A DNA stretch of 64,000 bases from Lineus longissimus. Lineage: Eukaryota > Nemertea > Pilidiophora > Heteronemertea > Lineidae. Position numbers and translations under genes: made by a program. Below are positions 8,357 through 19,089 of this stretch, in pieces. The notes beneath the pieces were generated by a model. That model was not told where the DNA came from and did not search any database. It saw only the letters and a list, made by a program, of their open reading frames with translations. The stretch lies in the NCBI RefSeq assembly GCF_910592395.1, contig NC_088326.1:5153001-5217000 (forward strand). Reading direction: 5' to 3'. Positions within the stretch are counted from its first letter, which is position 1. Every line of letters starts with the position of its first letter.

Positions 8357-10786
8357 CCAGATCCCGTTAGCGAAGGTCAAAAAGCGAACCTCAGGTTGCA
8401 AAGGCAAATGCATTGAGGCCGTGAGGTTGGAGTTTCTCTTTGAATTGCCCGATGATGTTGTTATTAGGGTAATCAGGCGTGATCAGAGATTGGCGCAATC
8501 TAGCCTATGGCATGTCTGGCTGACCTACCACAGCAGGTGTTACGGAATTTGTTATCGTTACTGCCTGTAAGTGGCACATCATCTGACAAAATCAGAGTGT
8601 ACTCAATGTAGGCCTAATGGCAATGCTTCAGATGAAGACCTGATTGGTCCTGTCTGATGCTTGTTTCTATATTGCAATATTGTAGTTGATCATGGTGCAG
8701 GATGTAACTGCTTTTTCGGACTGTTTGTTTATAGTAGGCCTATGTGGAAAAAACATTTCTTTTTTTTCATAGTTTTTAATCAGACTGGTTAAACCATGTA
8801 CCTTGCTTTTCAAGTTAGGCCTGTAAACAATAATGACATAGGGGCCTTGAAGGCTTTAAACAATATTGTTCCGCCCTGCGAAGAGCGATCGTGTGCAAAG
8901 CGGTGGGACAGAATGGGGTACAACTAGATGGCTTGTGGTATTCGACTCGATGACTCGACGACGCGATGACTCGATGACGCGATCAAGTTGGAATCTTTTT
9001 AAAGAATATCACTGCCTGGACTGTAATTTATACATAGAATCATAAGTGGAGGAAAATAAAAAAGAACCGATCATTACCAACCCCTTTCTAGCTGTTTTCA
9101 CCGTATCTAATCCGACCATTTTTCGTTTCCTACAAGTTCGCATTTTTGATAAAACCATGCGCCATGTTGCTATGCAAGCTTACCGTCAATACAGCTGAAT
9201 ACACCTAAATATAGCTGGTTCAGATCAACCTCCTACCCAGGTTCTTTACGAGCAGAAATTCCAATGTTAAAATGACACGCGAGTTCCTGGAGACAAGGTT
9301 GGCTCTGGATATCCGTTCAGCACGGCAATATTAAATGTCCTATACACCTTTCCAGAAATGGGGCGCTGAGTGTCCGAAATAGTGATGTCATAAGGGGAAA
9401 CTAGGCCTGTGGTGGAGGGACAAAGGAGATAGTCATGGTTGACCAACACACTTGGATGCCTTTAATGACGGACAAGGGGGGAAAAGTTAGTTCCAATGCA
9501 AGCCACCAATTTCGGAAAGCATGTATAGGGGCTGATGTATTGGGGGGGGGGGGGGGGGGCAGATGTCAAGGGGCGGAAGAGGGACTGAGTGACTGAGTCT
9601 AAAAAACTGCACATATGCGAAATTCCGATTGTTGACAGACTACCACATGACATCTGACATTGGCCACTAGAAGCTTGTTTGTCAATTAAATCTCCGGTCA
9701 TTTTGCATGCTATGAAACTTCCGCGAGTCCTTTAAATATCAAAATCAATCGCGGGGACCAATATTCAGTGGCCATGGCTGGGGGGGGGGGGGGCACATCC
9801 TTCTACATACCGTAGCTGGGTATGGGAAGGCCGAGCTAAAACCTCTGCTGTTGCAGCGGTAGCCCAGAGACCAGGATCATGGGATTCCGTATTTTAGCAA
9901 AATCCATAGCAACGATCGCGTCATCGAGCCATCGCGTCGTCGAGTCATCGAGTCGAATACCACAAGCCCAACTAGATTACCCTGGGCTCACTGTCATCCA
10001 TCCGAATTTGACCACCCCCACTCTTACTCTTAGGAGAGGAGCCTTGCCTCTATCTCGACCTAACTTGAAAATAGTACACATCCCTGCGGCCTATATAATG
10101 TATGCTATTGCGTGGCCTACTTACTGACACAGACTCCCTGTAGCCAGGCCAGAACTATCCATCCAATTTCAACTTAAGCTAAAAAAATTGCAATGCATCA
10201 GGTGTGGATATACTGCCTATCATGCAATGTCCAGTTTAGCATGAAGCATGCTGTTTCATCTTTACCTGTTCTGTTAACACACAGACCATGCAGACCTTGG
10301 CCTAGGAATTTTATGGTCAGTCTGGGGTGAAATCCCAAGGTGTATTGTAACAGTGACAAACAGGAATATTGCTTCAAATCTGCCAAGGGTTTGTAGAGTG
10401 ACTTTGAACGAAATTTCATGGACATCAGATAGAAACCAATGCAGAAGCATACACTGCTTCTCTGCATCACAATCATTGAAGCAACTGTTCCTTGACCAAT
10501 CCATGACTCATCATTATATAACATTATATAACAATTCATGGCACGAATTCAACAACACATTGAGTGCATTGATCTAATCCACTAATCCACATACCCATAT
10601 TGCACCAAGTGTAATGAACCCAGTAAGACAGGTAAACCTAACACAGCAGGTGGTGTCTGTAGTGCAATAGCAGATGTCTAGGAGGAAGGCCTTGGAGTGC
10701 AATCAATCAGCTTATCTGACCTATTATAAACATCCAGCTGAGAGGCATTCCACCTATTTTGCTCATCTTTCGCTAACGGGGTCTGG
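8357..10786. mobile_element. TIR DNA transposon inside the ATPase, non-autonomous
   Basis: Imperfect terminal inverted repeats CCAGATCCCGTTAGCGAA at 8357 and its complement (ending CGCTAACGGGGTCTGG) at 10786. It interrupts the ATPase frame. No transposase is recognised inside, and no clean target duplication is visible (probably old). The CAG-type end would suit hAT, but that is a guess. It contains two G-runs (9541-9558, 9780-9793) and a nested element at 8930-9968. Confidence 0.7.
8930..9968. mobile_element. Nested element, 55-bp TIRs and 9-bp TSD (MULE-like)
   Basis: TIRs of about 55 bp, starting GGCTTGTGGTATTCGACTCG at 8930 and mirrored at 9914-9968. The TIR interior is a degenerate 'TCGATGACxCGA' repeat. 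A perfect 9-bp duplication CAACTAGAT lies at 8921-8929 and 9969-9977. A 9-bp duplication is characteristic of Mutator-like elements. No transposase is present, so it is non-autonomous. Confidence 0.8.
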
Positions 10787-10910
10787 CGGTCATAGTTATT
10801 CCTAAGGAGAAAAGACAGTACTACATAGAAGAACTTAAGATGAAAAAAGGATCAAAACTGATCATTAGACTTCAACATCCATTTGGATTTACTCTTTCAC
10901 ATCAAAAATC

Positions 10911-11369
10911 TTAGTCCCGCTTCTCATCAATGGTCTTAGTCTTTCTAACCCTAGTAAAATAATAAATTATTAATCCTAAACCACTAAGTCCTAGGATAAT
11001 CCATAGGTACTCGCATTTCTTCATTTCATCACTAGGTTGGTAATAATCACTTAATTGTGGTCTCTGAGGTAGTACTATAGTTCTATCGGGATGTAAATGA
11101 TTGTAAACAGTAAGTGCTGAATCAGTATTGTTAAAATCAATAGAAGCGTCTCTTTCTCTCTTTAATTCAAGATTAACAAAGTCAGTAATACTCTTTCTAT
11201 GCTCCTCCCATTCGGTTGAAGCTTTTTGTAATTGCTCCTGAGACAAATCATGTCTTTTCACTTCATCTTCATAACCGTTTTTATCTAGTGACTTGAAAAG
11301 GTAACCAGATCCAGTAAATGCTAATCCATTGATTATTGCAGATCCAAATAACATGCCAATGCCAGCCAT
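10911..11369 (-). CDS. Small Polinton membrane protein (P3)
   Basis: 152 codons, start TTAAATGG. The N-terminal hydrophobic Gly/Ala segment (residues 2-25) is followed by a long charged coiled-coil-like region and a C-terminal transmembrane segment (LWIILGLSGLGLIIYYF) with a basic tail. It is collinear with 45884-46321. Its 3' end overlaps the convergent ATPase stop by 4 bp. It is conserved among Polintons but its function is unknown; a virion-membrane role is speculation. Confidence 0.8.
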   Translation of the reverse strand: MAGIGMLFGSAIINGLAFTGSGYLFKSLDKNGYEDEVKRHDLSQEQLQKASTEWEEHRKSITDFVNLELKRERDASIDFNNTDSALTVYNHLHPDRTIVLPQRPQLSDYYQPSDEMKKCEYLWIILGLSGLGLIIYYFTRVRKTKTIDEKRD

Positions 11370-11391
11370 TTAATTTCAACGAATTTTAATT

Positions 11392-12138
11392 TCAATGATG
11401 TGTTAATACCAATTGGTACTGTACATCATGACCATTAAGATCGATGATGTCACCTTTTTCATCCGTTAAGCAAATATTCAGTTTATTGAATCTTGGTTTA
11501 CAGGGAATTGCTATTGGTTTCTCAAAGGTGTATGCTATTAAATCCCCAAAATTAGCTTCTTTTATTGGTCTTGTGGTTAGCACATCAGATGTTTCACCAT
11601 TACTTAATACACTAGTAGATTCGATTATGTCACAGTGAAAAACAAAATGGTTAATTGGTCTAAAATTGATGGGTTTCTCGCTTACAACATCATCCTTACT
11701 TTTATTGTCTGAAGGGTAAGGCCATTCTGTTTTCATGCTAAATAACTCATTGCTTTTACCAATAAAATAGATCTGATAATGCACCTAATTTTTTCTCTTT
11801 AGGAAGTGTAAGATGGCCTTACCTGTTGGTTCTTCAAGGTCAAATCTGACAGCACCTCGACTCATACTATTTTCTTTCAACTTCTCCGCAAATACTTTTG
11901 AAAAGCTCTGTAGGTCATAGAGACCATCTGGTAGCGTAATCTCTGCCACATCAAACCCCTTAACTTTGATTCGGTTATTCTCCCTGGCCTCACTGATGTT
12001 GTAAAATGTACAAGGTATTACTGCAAAAGTTAAAGTGATGCTACATGCATCTTGAATTTCAGTCTTGAGATTGACTGTTAAATCACTTGAACTCTGATCC
12101 GGGTAGTCGCTGGAATCGATGTTCTTTACAGTTACCAT
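11392..12138 (-). pseudogene. Minor-capsid/jelly-roll-type candidate (P3)
   Basis: Two adjoining frames, 12138-11785 (117 codons) and 11784-11392, together match P1 45094-45848. A TAG after LKRKN separates them. The C-terminal part ends in a beta-rich 'CLTDEKGDIIDLNGHDVQYQL' type motif shared with the gene at 53720-54617. Position next to the capsid-type gene and this motif suggest a penton-like protein; that is inference, and a structure-based search would decide it. Confidence 0.6.
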
Positions 12139-12155
12139 AGTTAAGTAAATTATTC

Positions 12156-12392
12156 TTACTTCATAATATTTCTGGGTAGGATTCCTTGATCGTAAAGGTA
12201 CTCTAATGTTCCATTACTAATAGCTACAGTTCCACCCAGTTTAATAATTTCCTCTAGGTCGGCCTGACTTGGGGGACCGATATTGATTTTCAAGAACCTT
12301 TTCAGTAACATAGAGTAACCAATTGTTGTTGATGCAAACAGTAAACTTTGATACAGTGTATTTATGATATCTTTCTTTCCAGGTGTATCCAT
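12156..12392 (-). CDS. Small conserved Polinton protein (P3)
   Basis: 78 codons, start TTAAATGG, 64% or more identical by eye to 44840-45076. One moderately hydrophobic segment lies near residues 13-30, followed by a conserved 'IGPPSQA(D/N)LEEI' stretch. No known domain. It lies between the capsid-type gene and the jelly-roll candidate in both copies. Confidence 0.75.
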   Translation of the reverse strand: MDTPGKKDIINTLYQSLLFASTTIGYSMLLKRFLKINIGPPSQADLEEIIKLGGTVAISNGTLEYLYDQGILPRNIMK

Positions 12393-12420
12393 TTAATTAG
12401 GATGAAAATCTAATGTTGTA

Positions 12421-12488
12421 GCGAACTTTGTTCTTGCAGCACCTTAGTGCTGGAGCGAACTTTGTTCTTGCAACACCTTAGTGCTGGA
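12421..12488. repeat. Two 34-bp tandem units at the capsid-gene stop codon
   Basis: Units 12421-12454 and 12455-12488 overlap the stop codon (12478-12480) of the capsid-type gene. Each contains a GAAC/GTTC stem and an AGCAC/GTGCT stem, so the two-hairpin design recurs with a different sequence. Confidence 0.8.
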
Positions 12489-13723
12489 GTGAAGCAATCT
12501 GAGAATTCTGGATGTTTACCTGGGCATCAGAAACCACGAATATGTGCATTTTGTATGGTCCCTTTCCAGATTTCTTTGTAATAGATAATTGAATACCATC
12601 TTTTGTGTTCTGGAGCTTCTTTCCTGATCCGTGTAATATATTGTCTTCAGAAGTTCTCAGGTCCAACCATAAACCATAGTGATTAGAATCACCATAGTAT
12701 TTCTCCATTGTCATGTTACAGTCATGAGTTTTCTTCAAATCTTCAGACATGAAGTGTTTCTTGATCTCCTCCCATTGATCCATCATTCTCATTCCTTCTG
12801 GGAACACCTGATTGGCAACACCCTCAATTGTGATTTGTACTTTACTTATGTTAGGGTTTTCAAACTTCTCTGAATCTCTAGCTCCATCTACATAGTCAGA
12901 CACAAATAATAACAATAATCCTTTAATTGACATTCTTGGAAAGTTGATGTTCTCATTAATCAGTGTTTCATTAGCAGTAACATTAACTGTTTTAAAATGG
13001 TCTACCCAATCATAAAATATCGAGAAACCAGAGTTGTATTTGTTGCTCAGTTGATTTGCAATCATCTTATTAGTAACCGTGTCGTATTCAAAACAAATAT
13101 TTTCAAGTTTGTAGCCCATGCTAGCTGTGGTTGCGGTGACTATGATTGCCTCCTTTGGTGCTAAAGTTATTTCAATAATCACATCTTCTTGAATTGGAAA
13201 CTTGTAAAATGGAGCATGATGGTGGAATAATTCAAAATCTAATGGTATTTTGTACTTCTTATCAAACACTTCCTTTAGTGTCTTTTCATTAGCTGTTTCA
13301 CCAGTGACATCAGCTTCAGCTACTCCTGATCTTAATTCTCTAAGATTTTCTGATTGAATACCTTGAAAAACCCTGTCATTTCTTTCTTCTCCAGTTAGCC
13401 ACATATCTTTAAATGTAGAAAAATGGCTGTATTCGTCAAGGTCAAATATCTGCTCTGTTCCCCATCTTTGAGATTAGATTTCTACCAAGATTATTTACAA
13501 CACTATTTTTAGAATCACCAGAAATGGTTACATCAGCAGACAAATAAAGAGACCTGGGTACAAAAAATGTATTCTCTCTCAGTGCCGGTATTCTAACATA
13601 CAAAGTTTCTTTGGGATTAGCAGAAGAGGGATTATGAGTAATGATGTGATGCTGCCTCTCAGCTTTCAAACCGAGTGGAATTCTATGTGATCTATCTGTA
13701 TTTAATAAATAACCAGTGGCCAT
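12478..13723 (-). pseudogene. Major-capsid-type protein, frameshifted (P3)
   Basis: The start ATG at 13723 (MATGYLLN) matches P1 43512. Homology covers the whole 418-residue protein, including ENTFFVPRSL, the QSENLR.LRSG segment and PEGMRM.DQWEEIKKHF. A 10-bp deletion near 13465 shifts the frame; the rest is open (13404-12478). The family is the conserved long Polinton protein usually assigned as the double jelly-roll major capsid protein; I assign it by position, length and recalled family features. Confidence 0.7.
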
Positions 13724-13745
13724 CTTGTATTTATTTACTCGTAAA

Positions 13746-14479
13746 ATTAATAATAGTTCCAAGAGCAGGCCTCTAAAAAACACTTGCATTGACTACCAGT
13801 AGTTCAAAATTCCCGGCCATGACGTCATCACCTAGCTCACATATCATTAGGGAAAGCACTTGGAGATCTGTCATTTCGCCATACTAGCTAGCGAGACTGT
13901 TACAATGTTGTTTTTTTGCCTGTTTTACCGGCCAATAATGCTTCGATGCTTACATTTCTGCTCTTAATAGCTTGTAGAGAATATTCCTAAAATATTAATC
14001 TGCGTGTCTAGTAGTTATGCTTGGCTTAACACGCTAAATATCCCGGTTTCAACTTGTAAACAAAACCGCGTCAATATGGCTGTGTTACCATGGTTGCATT
14101 TTGCATTAAAACAACGCTATTACTCGCTGTAATTGCATGATTAAAAAGTTATTAGTTCACCTAAAATGTGTAGATTAAGAGACAGGCCATTGGCAAACTT
14201 TATCTTAACATAAAACGCTATTTTCTGTGATGTAAACAACGCCATGCATTCTTCTGTGTACTGACGGACCAGTCCACTTTTCTAGAGGTGAGTTGGCTTG
14301 ATCATGCACATACACTCTAGGTAGCATGCAGTCAATACGTGTCAAGCCAACTCTATGCCAAGGCCTTTAACTCGATGCCAACGTGTAACGATTTGATTGG
14401 CTGCATACAAGCCTTAATTAACATACATACACGTTATTACCCATAATTCCTGTCATCTTAGCAACGGACATGCGCAAAC
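13746..14479. other. Non-coding stretch
   Basis: No homology to the Polinton copies and no supported ORF. One 12-bp inverted repeat GAGTTGGCTTGA (14290-14301) / TCAAGCCAACTC (14342-14353) is visible. Confidence 0.6.
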
Positions 14480-14610
14480 GATGACAATCTCAACTTCCTT
14501 AGCAACCGGCAAACACTTGTCAAGGATGACAATCTCAACTTCCTTAGCAACCGGCAAACACTTGTTTGCTCGTTGTCAAGGATGACAATCTCAACTTCCT
14601 TAGCAACCGA
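14480..14610. repeat. Tandem repeat, three units
   Basis: The 30-bp motif beginning GATGACAATCTCAACTTCCT occurs three times, at about 14480, 14525 and 14581. The second spacer is 11 bp longer than the first. Confidence 0.85.
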
Positions 14611-14640
14611 TTGTCAGCGACATTGTAACATGTAACTAAA

Positions 14641-14865
14641 TAGGCCAGTCTTCATATGTTGCCTTCACCGGGAAACGAACCTACGCCAAAACACAACCTC
14701 GTGTGTGGAAGCTCCATGCTTTACACACTCGGCTATTGAACTTTCTACTAGATCAATGACATTTATGCCTATTTAACAGTAACATCTGTTTAAGGTAACA
14801 TCTGTTTAACATTAATTACGTCAGTACTGCCATCTGATAACTTTGGTTTTAACTTCAGTTTTGGA
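14641..14865 (+). repeat. Polinton TIR relic with tRNA-like module (P4?)
   Basis: About 220 bp similar to P1 left TIR 40190-40450, including the tRNA-like block and the 'CTGCCATCTGATAACTTT' repeat. It probably marks the end of the fourth Polinton relic whose genes appear at 16134, although about 1.2 kb of unrelated DNA lies between. Confidence 0.75.
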
Positions 14866-14930
14866 TAATGAAGACAGTAAAAAGGCCATTTATTTTAAGG
14901 AATTAACCCATTGAGCTGTAGTATTCCCTA

Positions 14931-15061
14931 AGTAATATATATATGAGGTGGCTGGTTCTTAGGGGTTTCTAAGCTAATTTGAGACAAAAAGGCCTGTAAG
15001 GGCTTTGGTCAAAATGGCTTCAAAATACCTATTATTCCTATCACCTCATATATATATTACT
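14931..15061. mobile_element. 131-bp MITE, TA target site
   Basis: Perfect 20-bp TIRs AGTAATATATATATGAGGTG (14931-14950) and its complement (15042-15061), flanked by TA on both sides (14929-14930, 15062-15063). This suits a Tc1/mariner-type non-autonomous element. Confidence 0.85.
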
Positions 15062-15063
15062 TA

Positions 15064-16133
15064 CCAGTGGTCACGACTGAGCTGACATATGTGTGTCGGC
15101 CTATTTATTGATTATACATGTTACTGGGTTGTGTTGGTGACATGTGTTGGTGACATGTGAGTAAGAGCAAAACTTTCCAGGTAAAATTATTATTAGGAAA
15201 CCTTATGTCCGAACTTTACAGGTAGATAAATAATGAATATCTATTGTGTACAATACAGAGCTTTCAAGTCAAATACGGGTAAAATAACCTGCCATAAACC
15301 GCCAATGGACATGGCTATGTTACAGTTAAATGTAGAAGATGTAGGAACAAGAATCCGTGCCATACCTGTCGATCGACGGACAAGAAAATGCCAAATCCGT
15401 TGATCGACGGATAGGGTTAGTTTTGGTTTATAACATTAGATGGTGATACCCAAGCTCATTAAATGCAATCTCTGCCCTGGCATTAGCGAGGCAGACATTA
15501 GTTCGGGTCGCAAGGCATCTTGGGTTAATATGATTAGCAGAATGGGTGGGCAGGAAGGCCACGCTTAATGCGTTTCCAGCTGAAAAATTCGCAGAAATCT
15601 TTGCGGATTCCGTCTCATTAAACGATCCTTTTCCCAGTTATTCTGTAGATTCAGATAGGCCTCCTCAGGTAAATCGTGATGAATAGATAAACCGAGCTGC
15701 AGGTCGTTATTATGAAAGTAAAATGGGGTTTAAAAGGAGTCCTCAAGATTACTTTAAAAAATGTTTGTGTCAAGTCGAAGTGCAAAATACCCCTTAGCCG
15801 TTTTGATTTCCTCAATTTCTACCATACCCAAAAAAATATTACTAGCTTGTTAGTGTCAGATGACTGCTAGGCGAAGTCATTAAAACATTTTTGTTGAAAA
15901 TATTTTTTGATTGAAATATTTTTCGAATTTTACAAAATCTTAAAAAACCTGTGTTTTCCTGGCATTTCTGCAGGCCATAATTGGAAACATTCTGGGAGTG
16001 AAAGAGTTTTAAGAGGTAATTGAAGAAACTATTATTTGGTAAACATGGAAAGGATGTACAAATATGAACATGTACCCTTAAAAGAGTTCTTTATCCGGCG
16101 TGGGAACCAATAGGGTCCTGAACAGGGTTTTAT
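15064..16133. other. Non-coding stretch
   Basis: No supported gene. It contains a repeated GATCGACGGA motif (near 15372 and 15403) and AT-rich sequence. Confidence 0.55.
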
Positions 16134-16163
16134 TTGTCCTGGGGACACACTGGTATGCCAATT

Positions 16164-16193
16164 GACAAAAGTCATGAGAGCAAAGCTCGAATT
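16164..16193. repeat. 30-bp double-hairpin unit (P4)
   Basis: Stem GAC/GTC plus stem GAGC/GCTC with loop AAA. It encodes DKSHESKARI, close to the peptide inserted in the P3 integrase, and is absent from the matching place in P1. Confidence 0.75.
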
Positions 16194-17068
16194 CCTGATG
16201 TACGTACGAGCCCTACTCCTGATGTGCCTATGAACACTCTACCAAGAATGAAACAGTATGACACAAGCACTGAAACGGATGCCGTATTATGCCACTATTC
16301 AAAAAGATGGACGCTGTCTGATAACAAGAGAGACTTAAACCCAATGAGGCATGGTGATGTTCTGCCTCAATTGTAAATCGCTTGCTTACGGTACTGTGGT
16401 CTTCAAACATCTTGAGATTAACATTGGGAATAAGAAACGATACTTTGACTTCATAATTAGAATGCTTGGCCAGAGACGTCTATCAGAAACAGTAGTAAAT
16501 TATTTAAGAGATACTGTTGAAACTTCTTTGCAGGGCTACTTCTCAAGCCCAAGGAAATGGTTATGTAATTCAAGATATGAAAAGACAATTCAGTGCTCAT
16601 TTAAAACTGGCACCAGCAATCTCCCATCCTAATTGCGACGTCAGCGGTGTCCTGGTCATGCACTGCCTTTCGAATTCGCTGTGATGACTATAACTGATTT
16701 TTAGAGACAGAATTCATTAATAGGACACTTGATAAGCCGAAATCAACTGAAGACAATTTTACAGATTTGAGGCTAGTTTACCATGCATATCTCAGATACC
16801 TACATTATTGTAACCACAAATTACCGTGTGTTTTAACACCAAGTTTTTGATCAATTAAAAATAGATTATTTAGTGCTGAATGTAGTGAAGAACGAATGAC
16901 TGATTTGAATCAACTATAGTTGGATTTCACAAGAAGTTTTTTCTTCAAGACTTTCAGGATTGTGAAAGAAGATGACGACGCATTAACGTTTTCCTTAGTG
17001 TCCTGGAAAGGTCAAGAGAGTGAAACAGTCAGGGTCTTACCATGTAGCTTAAAGGCCCAACAATCTAT

Positions 17069-17098
17069 TCGAGCTTTGCTTTTATGTCGAAGTCAGAG
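17069..17098. repeat. Degenerate double-hairpin unit (P4)
   Basis: A GAGCTTTGCT...GTCGAAGTC arrangement resembles the 30-bp unit, but one stem is damaged. The assignment is weak. Confidence 0.35.
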
Positions 17099-17137
17099 TC
17101 GAAACAATAAGGTTGGATTTCCATACTATTAGATACA

Positions 17138-17333
17138 ATGAATAATCAGACATCAGCAGTAATTCAGCAGCAAATGAAACATATGAGAGTAATTGATTCA
17201 TGTTCAAACCCAGTTGACCCCATTGCAACTAATTTCCAACAGAATGCAGCTAACTTTCAATAGAACAATGCTAGTTACCAACAGATCAACATGATTTGCA
17301 TGATTTGCATGATTTGCAGGATGTGATTGACGC
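17138..17333 (+). pseudogene. Relic of a Gln/Asn-rich Polinton protein (P4)
   Basis: The N-terminal part (MNNQTSAVIQQQMKHMRVI, NFQQNAANFQ) matches the minus-strand P1 gene at 55166-55924. A TAG interrupts it, and it decays into a TGATTTGCA-type short tandem repeat at 17289-17320. It confirms that P4 carries these two genes in the same relative order as P1. Confidence 0.75.
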
Positions 17334-17746
17334 TGAACGTGATTATTTTGCACAGTTGAGGCGTTCTATATATTTCTACGTATGGGATGCTAAGTATGAC
17401 ACAATTCGAGCAGATTGTCAAATGTTATGTCTTGATGGTCGTTCCAGCCTTTCCTTTTTAGGAAACCTGTGTTGTCGGGTATCATGAGACTTGTAGGGGG
17501 CATATGTTAGGGTAATGTCAACCTTACCATCCGAGAAGGACGTCCTCGTCTCGCCGACGGGTCCGGTCGGGTGCTTGCAAAATTTACACACCACGGCGGA
17601 ATTGAGGTCAATATGACGTAACATACAATTTTGGGACGTCATACGTTGTAAATGGCAGCCTCCATCTCATGGACCAGTGCAGTTTTTTTGAGTGAATAAA
17701 CCGAACTGTCAAGATTGCTGTGACACTCAATTTGGGATTAGGTCAG
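17334..17746. other. Non-coding stretch
   Basis: Nothing recognisable; GC-rich near 17530-17580. Confidence 0.5.
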
Positions 17747-18262
17747 GCCTAGACGCAAGGGCCCAACGCCCCGCGTAGCGGCAAAAAAGCGAAGCTAGCG
17801 AAACATTTATAACGGGTCACCGTCACTTATTATTGGACTTATAGCGCATTTACGGGGTTGCAACTATTATGCTTTATAGTGTCACCAGGAAAGAAAAGCA
17901 TGCGACCTAACGCCGATCTACTTGTATAAAGTGATAATTAGAAGGTATATAGTGGAAAATATCAATAAAATAATCATTCCATATCGTCTTTTGAGGGCAT
18001 TTTTGATTGTAAAAAATATATGTGTACGTCACCGTAGTCTCTGCAATGATAATTTTATCAGAGCAGTCTCGCGCAAGTAGAAGTTCTTTACCTATTAGTT
18101 CTTCACTTATTAGTCTCAACGTCTGGCGCAAAGCCAGACGTTTTCCATTACTATTTCACTACGATGTTTGACAAGAAGGAGCAGTGCGCGAGATATGCTA
18201 ATGAGCAGACTTCCCTCGCTTGAGTTTCTGAAGAATGTTCCATATCGCGCTAAGCTCATCAC
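17747..18262 (-). repeat. Dispersed repeat family R1, copy 1
   Basis: Reverse complement of 34385-34905 with high similarity. It contains a perfect hairpin GTCTGGC/GCCAGAC near 18120-18139. The family also occurs at 20143-20480 and 20760-20932. No coding capacity; it is probably a non-autonomous transposon or LTR fragment. Confidence 0.8.
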
Positions 18263-19089
18263 TGCTGATTATGACAGGCGTGACACGGTAGGTATCTGCT
18301 CCCCAACTTCCACCCTGATACGGTACAATAAGTTACCATTTGATGGGAATGGGAGAACGCCCTCACTGTGTATGGAGTCATAGGGATAAGAAGACATTAT
18401 TCATTAGTGTTGGTACAAGTGATTTTGCCCAAAAAGCATGCGCATTCAAAAAACAAAATATGCAAGGTATCAGTACTATCACGTACATGACCATGACGAC
18501 GTGCAGAAAGTGCACTGGCCAGTGCATACCCTATGGCTATGTACTTGTAAACATGGTAAACATGGACAACATCATTATTCATCGGCAGTTCATTTTACTC
18601 CGAGCTTTTCCTGAAACATATAGCCATGATGATTAGGCCTACCATTTACCATGACCAATAACAGCACTAGATCATGATCATGTAGATGTCAACAAGTTCA
18701 TGTAGATGTCAACAAGTTCACATGAACCGTATAATCCAGCATGGCGCATGTGGGGCATGCGTCTAAACCAAAGCCCCAGAATCACTTGTTTTGGTCTATT
18801 TCACTTGTGTTTCCCCGTCTCCCAGTCCATAATACATTTACAGTTTACAATCCCCGATCATGGCCCAACAAAAGGTCATCGGTTGACTAAAGGAACACAA
18901 CTGTTCAATGGATTTATAGTTGAATGCGATCAAACTACGTCTTTTCAATCGTGGATTGTAAATTTAACCCCATGGGCCTAGGGAAGGCCCTATAACAATA
19001 CTTTCGACACAGTTATTATCTCCGCTGCCTCCACCATGTTACACACAGTGCTCACTGCTGATTCTAAAATGCGCCACCTAGTCAAACCA
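18263..19089. other. Non-coding stretch with a 20-bp tandem duplication
   Basis: No gene is supported. CATGTAGATGTCAACAAGTT occurs twice in tandem at 18679-18718. Confidence 0.6.

Larger units (their letters stand above)
7847..10914 (+). pseudogene. FtsK/A32-type packaging ATPase split by a transposon (P3)
   Basis: ATG 7847 is chosen over the upstream in-frame codon because it matches P1 and P2 (MGEVFIY/MKAKDILVF). Walker A GVTNCGKT lies near residue 20 and Walker B LFLIDDCANL near residue 100, as in the genome-packaging ATPases of Polintons and related viruses. Coding homology stops at 8356 and resumes at about 10793, ending at TAG 10912-10914. The two parts together match the 204-residue P1 ATPase. 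The 2430 bp between them form a TIR element. Confidence 0.9.
1..13745 (-). mobile_element. Polinton/Maverick copy P3, truncated
   Basis: Polinton-type block read mainly on the minus strand: capsid-type gene, two small genes, a jelly-roll-type candidate, ATPase, integrase, HNH-like gene, Pro-rich gene, membrane gene, PolB and a second jelly-roll-type candidate. The order is collinear with the complete copy at 39830-58021, except that PolB is inverted. Homology stops at about 13745, just upstream of the capsid-type start codon, so the genes and TIR beyond it are missing. The other end lies outside the window. PolB and the capsid-type gene are broken and the ATPase is split by another transposon; the integrase is intact. 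Confidence 0.9.
16134..17132 (+). pseudogene. Relic of a zinc-containing Polinton gene (P4)
   Basis: Degenerate counterpart of the minus-strand P1 gene at 56097-57176. It retains 'MKQYDTSTETDA.LCH' and the 'KRWTL' zinc region, the 'YFDFIIRMLGQ.RLS' block and 'YFSSPRKWLC'. It is broken by several stops and shifts (16374, 16632 and others). A 30-bp hairpin unit lies at 16164-16193. The orientation is opposite to P1. Confidence 0.75.

Noticed and set aside
9541-9558. G-run as a quadruplex or regulatory element (also 9780, 26390, 28100)
   Set aside because: Single homopolymer runs, common in this DNA and possibly inflated by sequencing; no second feature nearby.
9267-10577. Several 60-113-codon ORFs in the inserted elements
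   Set aside because: They overlap on both strands, show no domain or conserved context and lie in non-autonomous transposon DNA.
14480-14610. CRISPR-like array
   Set aside because: Only three units with unequal, non-unique spacers in eukaryotic DNA; an ordinary tandem repeat.
17747-18262. Repeat R1 as an LTR of the Gypsy element
   Set aside because: The true LTR pair is elsewhere with primer-binding site and purine tract; R1 has neither, and copies lie in unrelated places.
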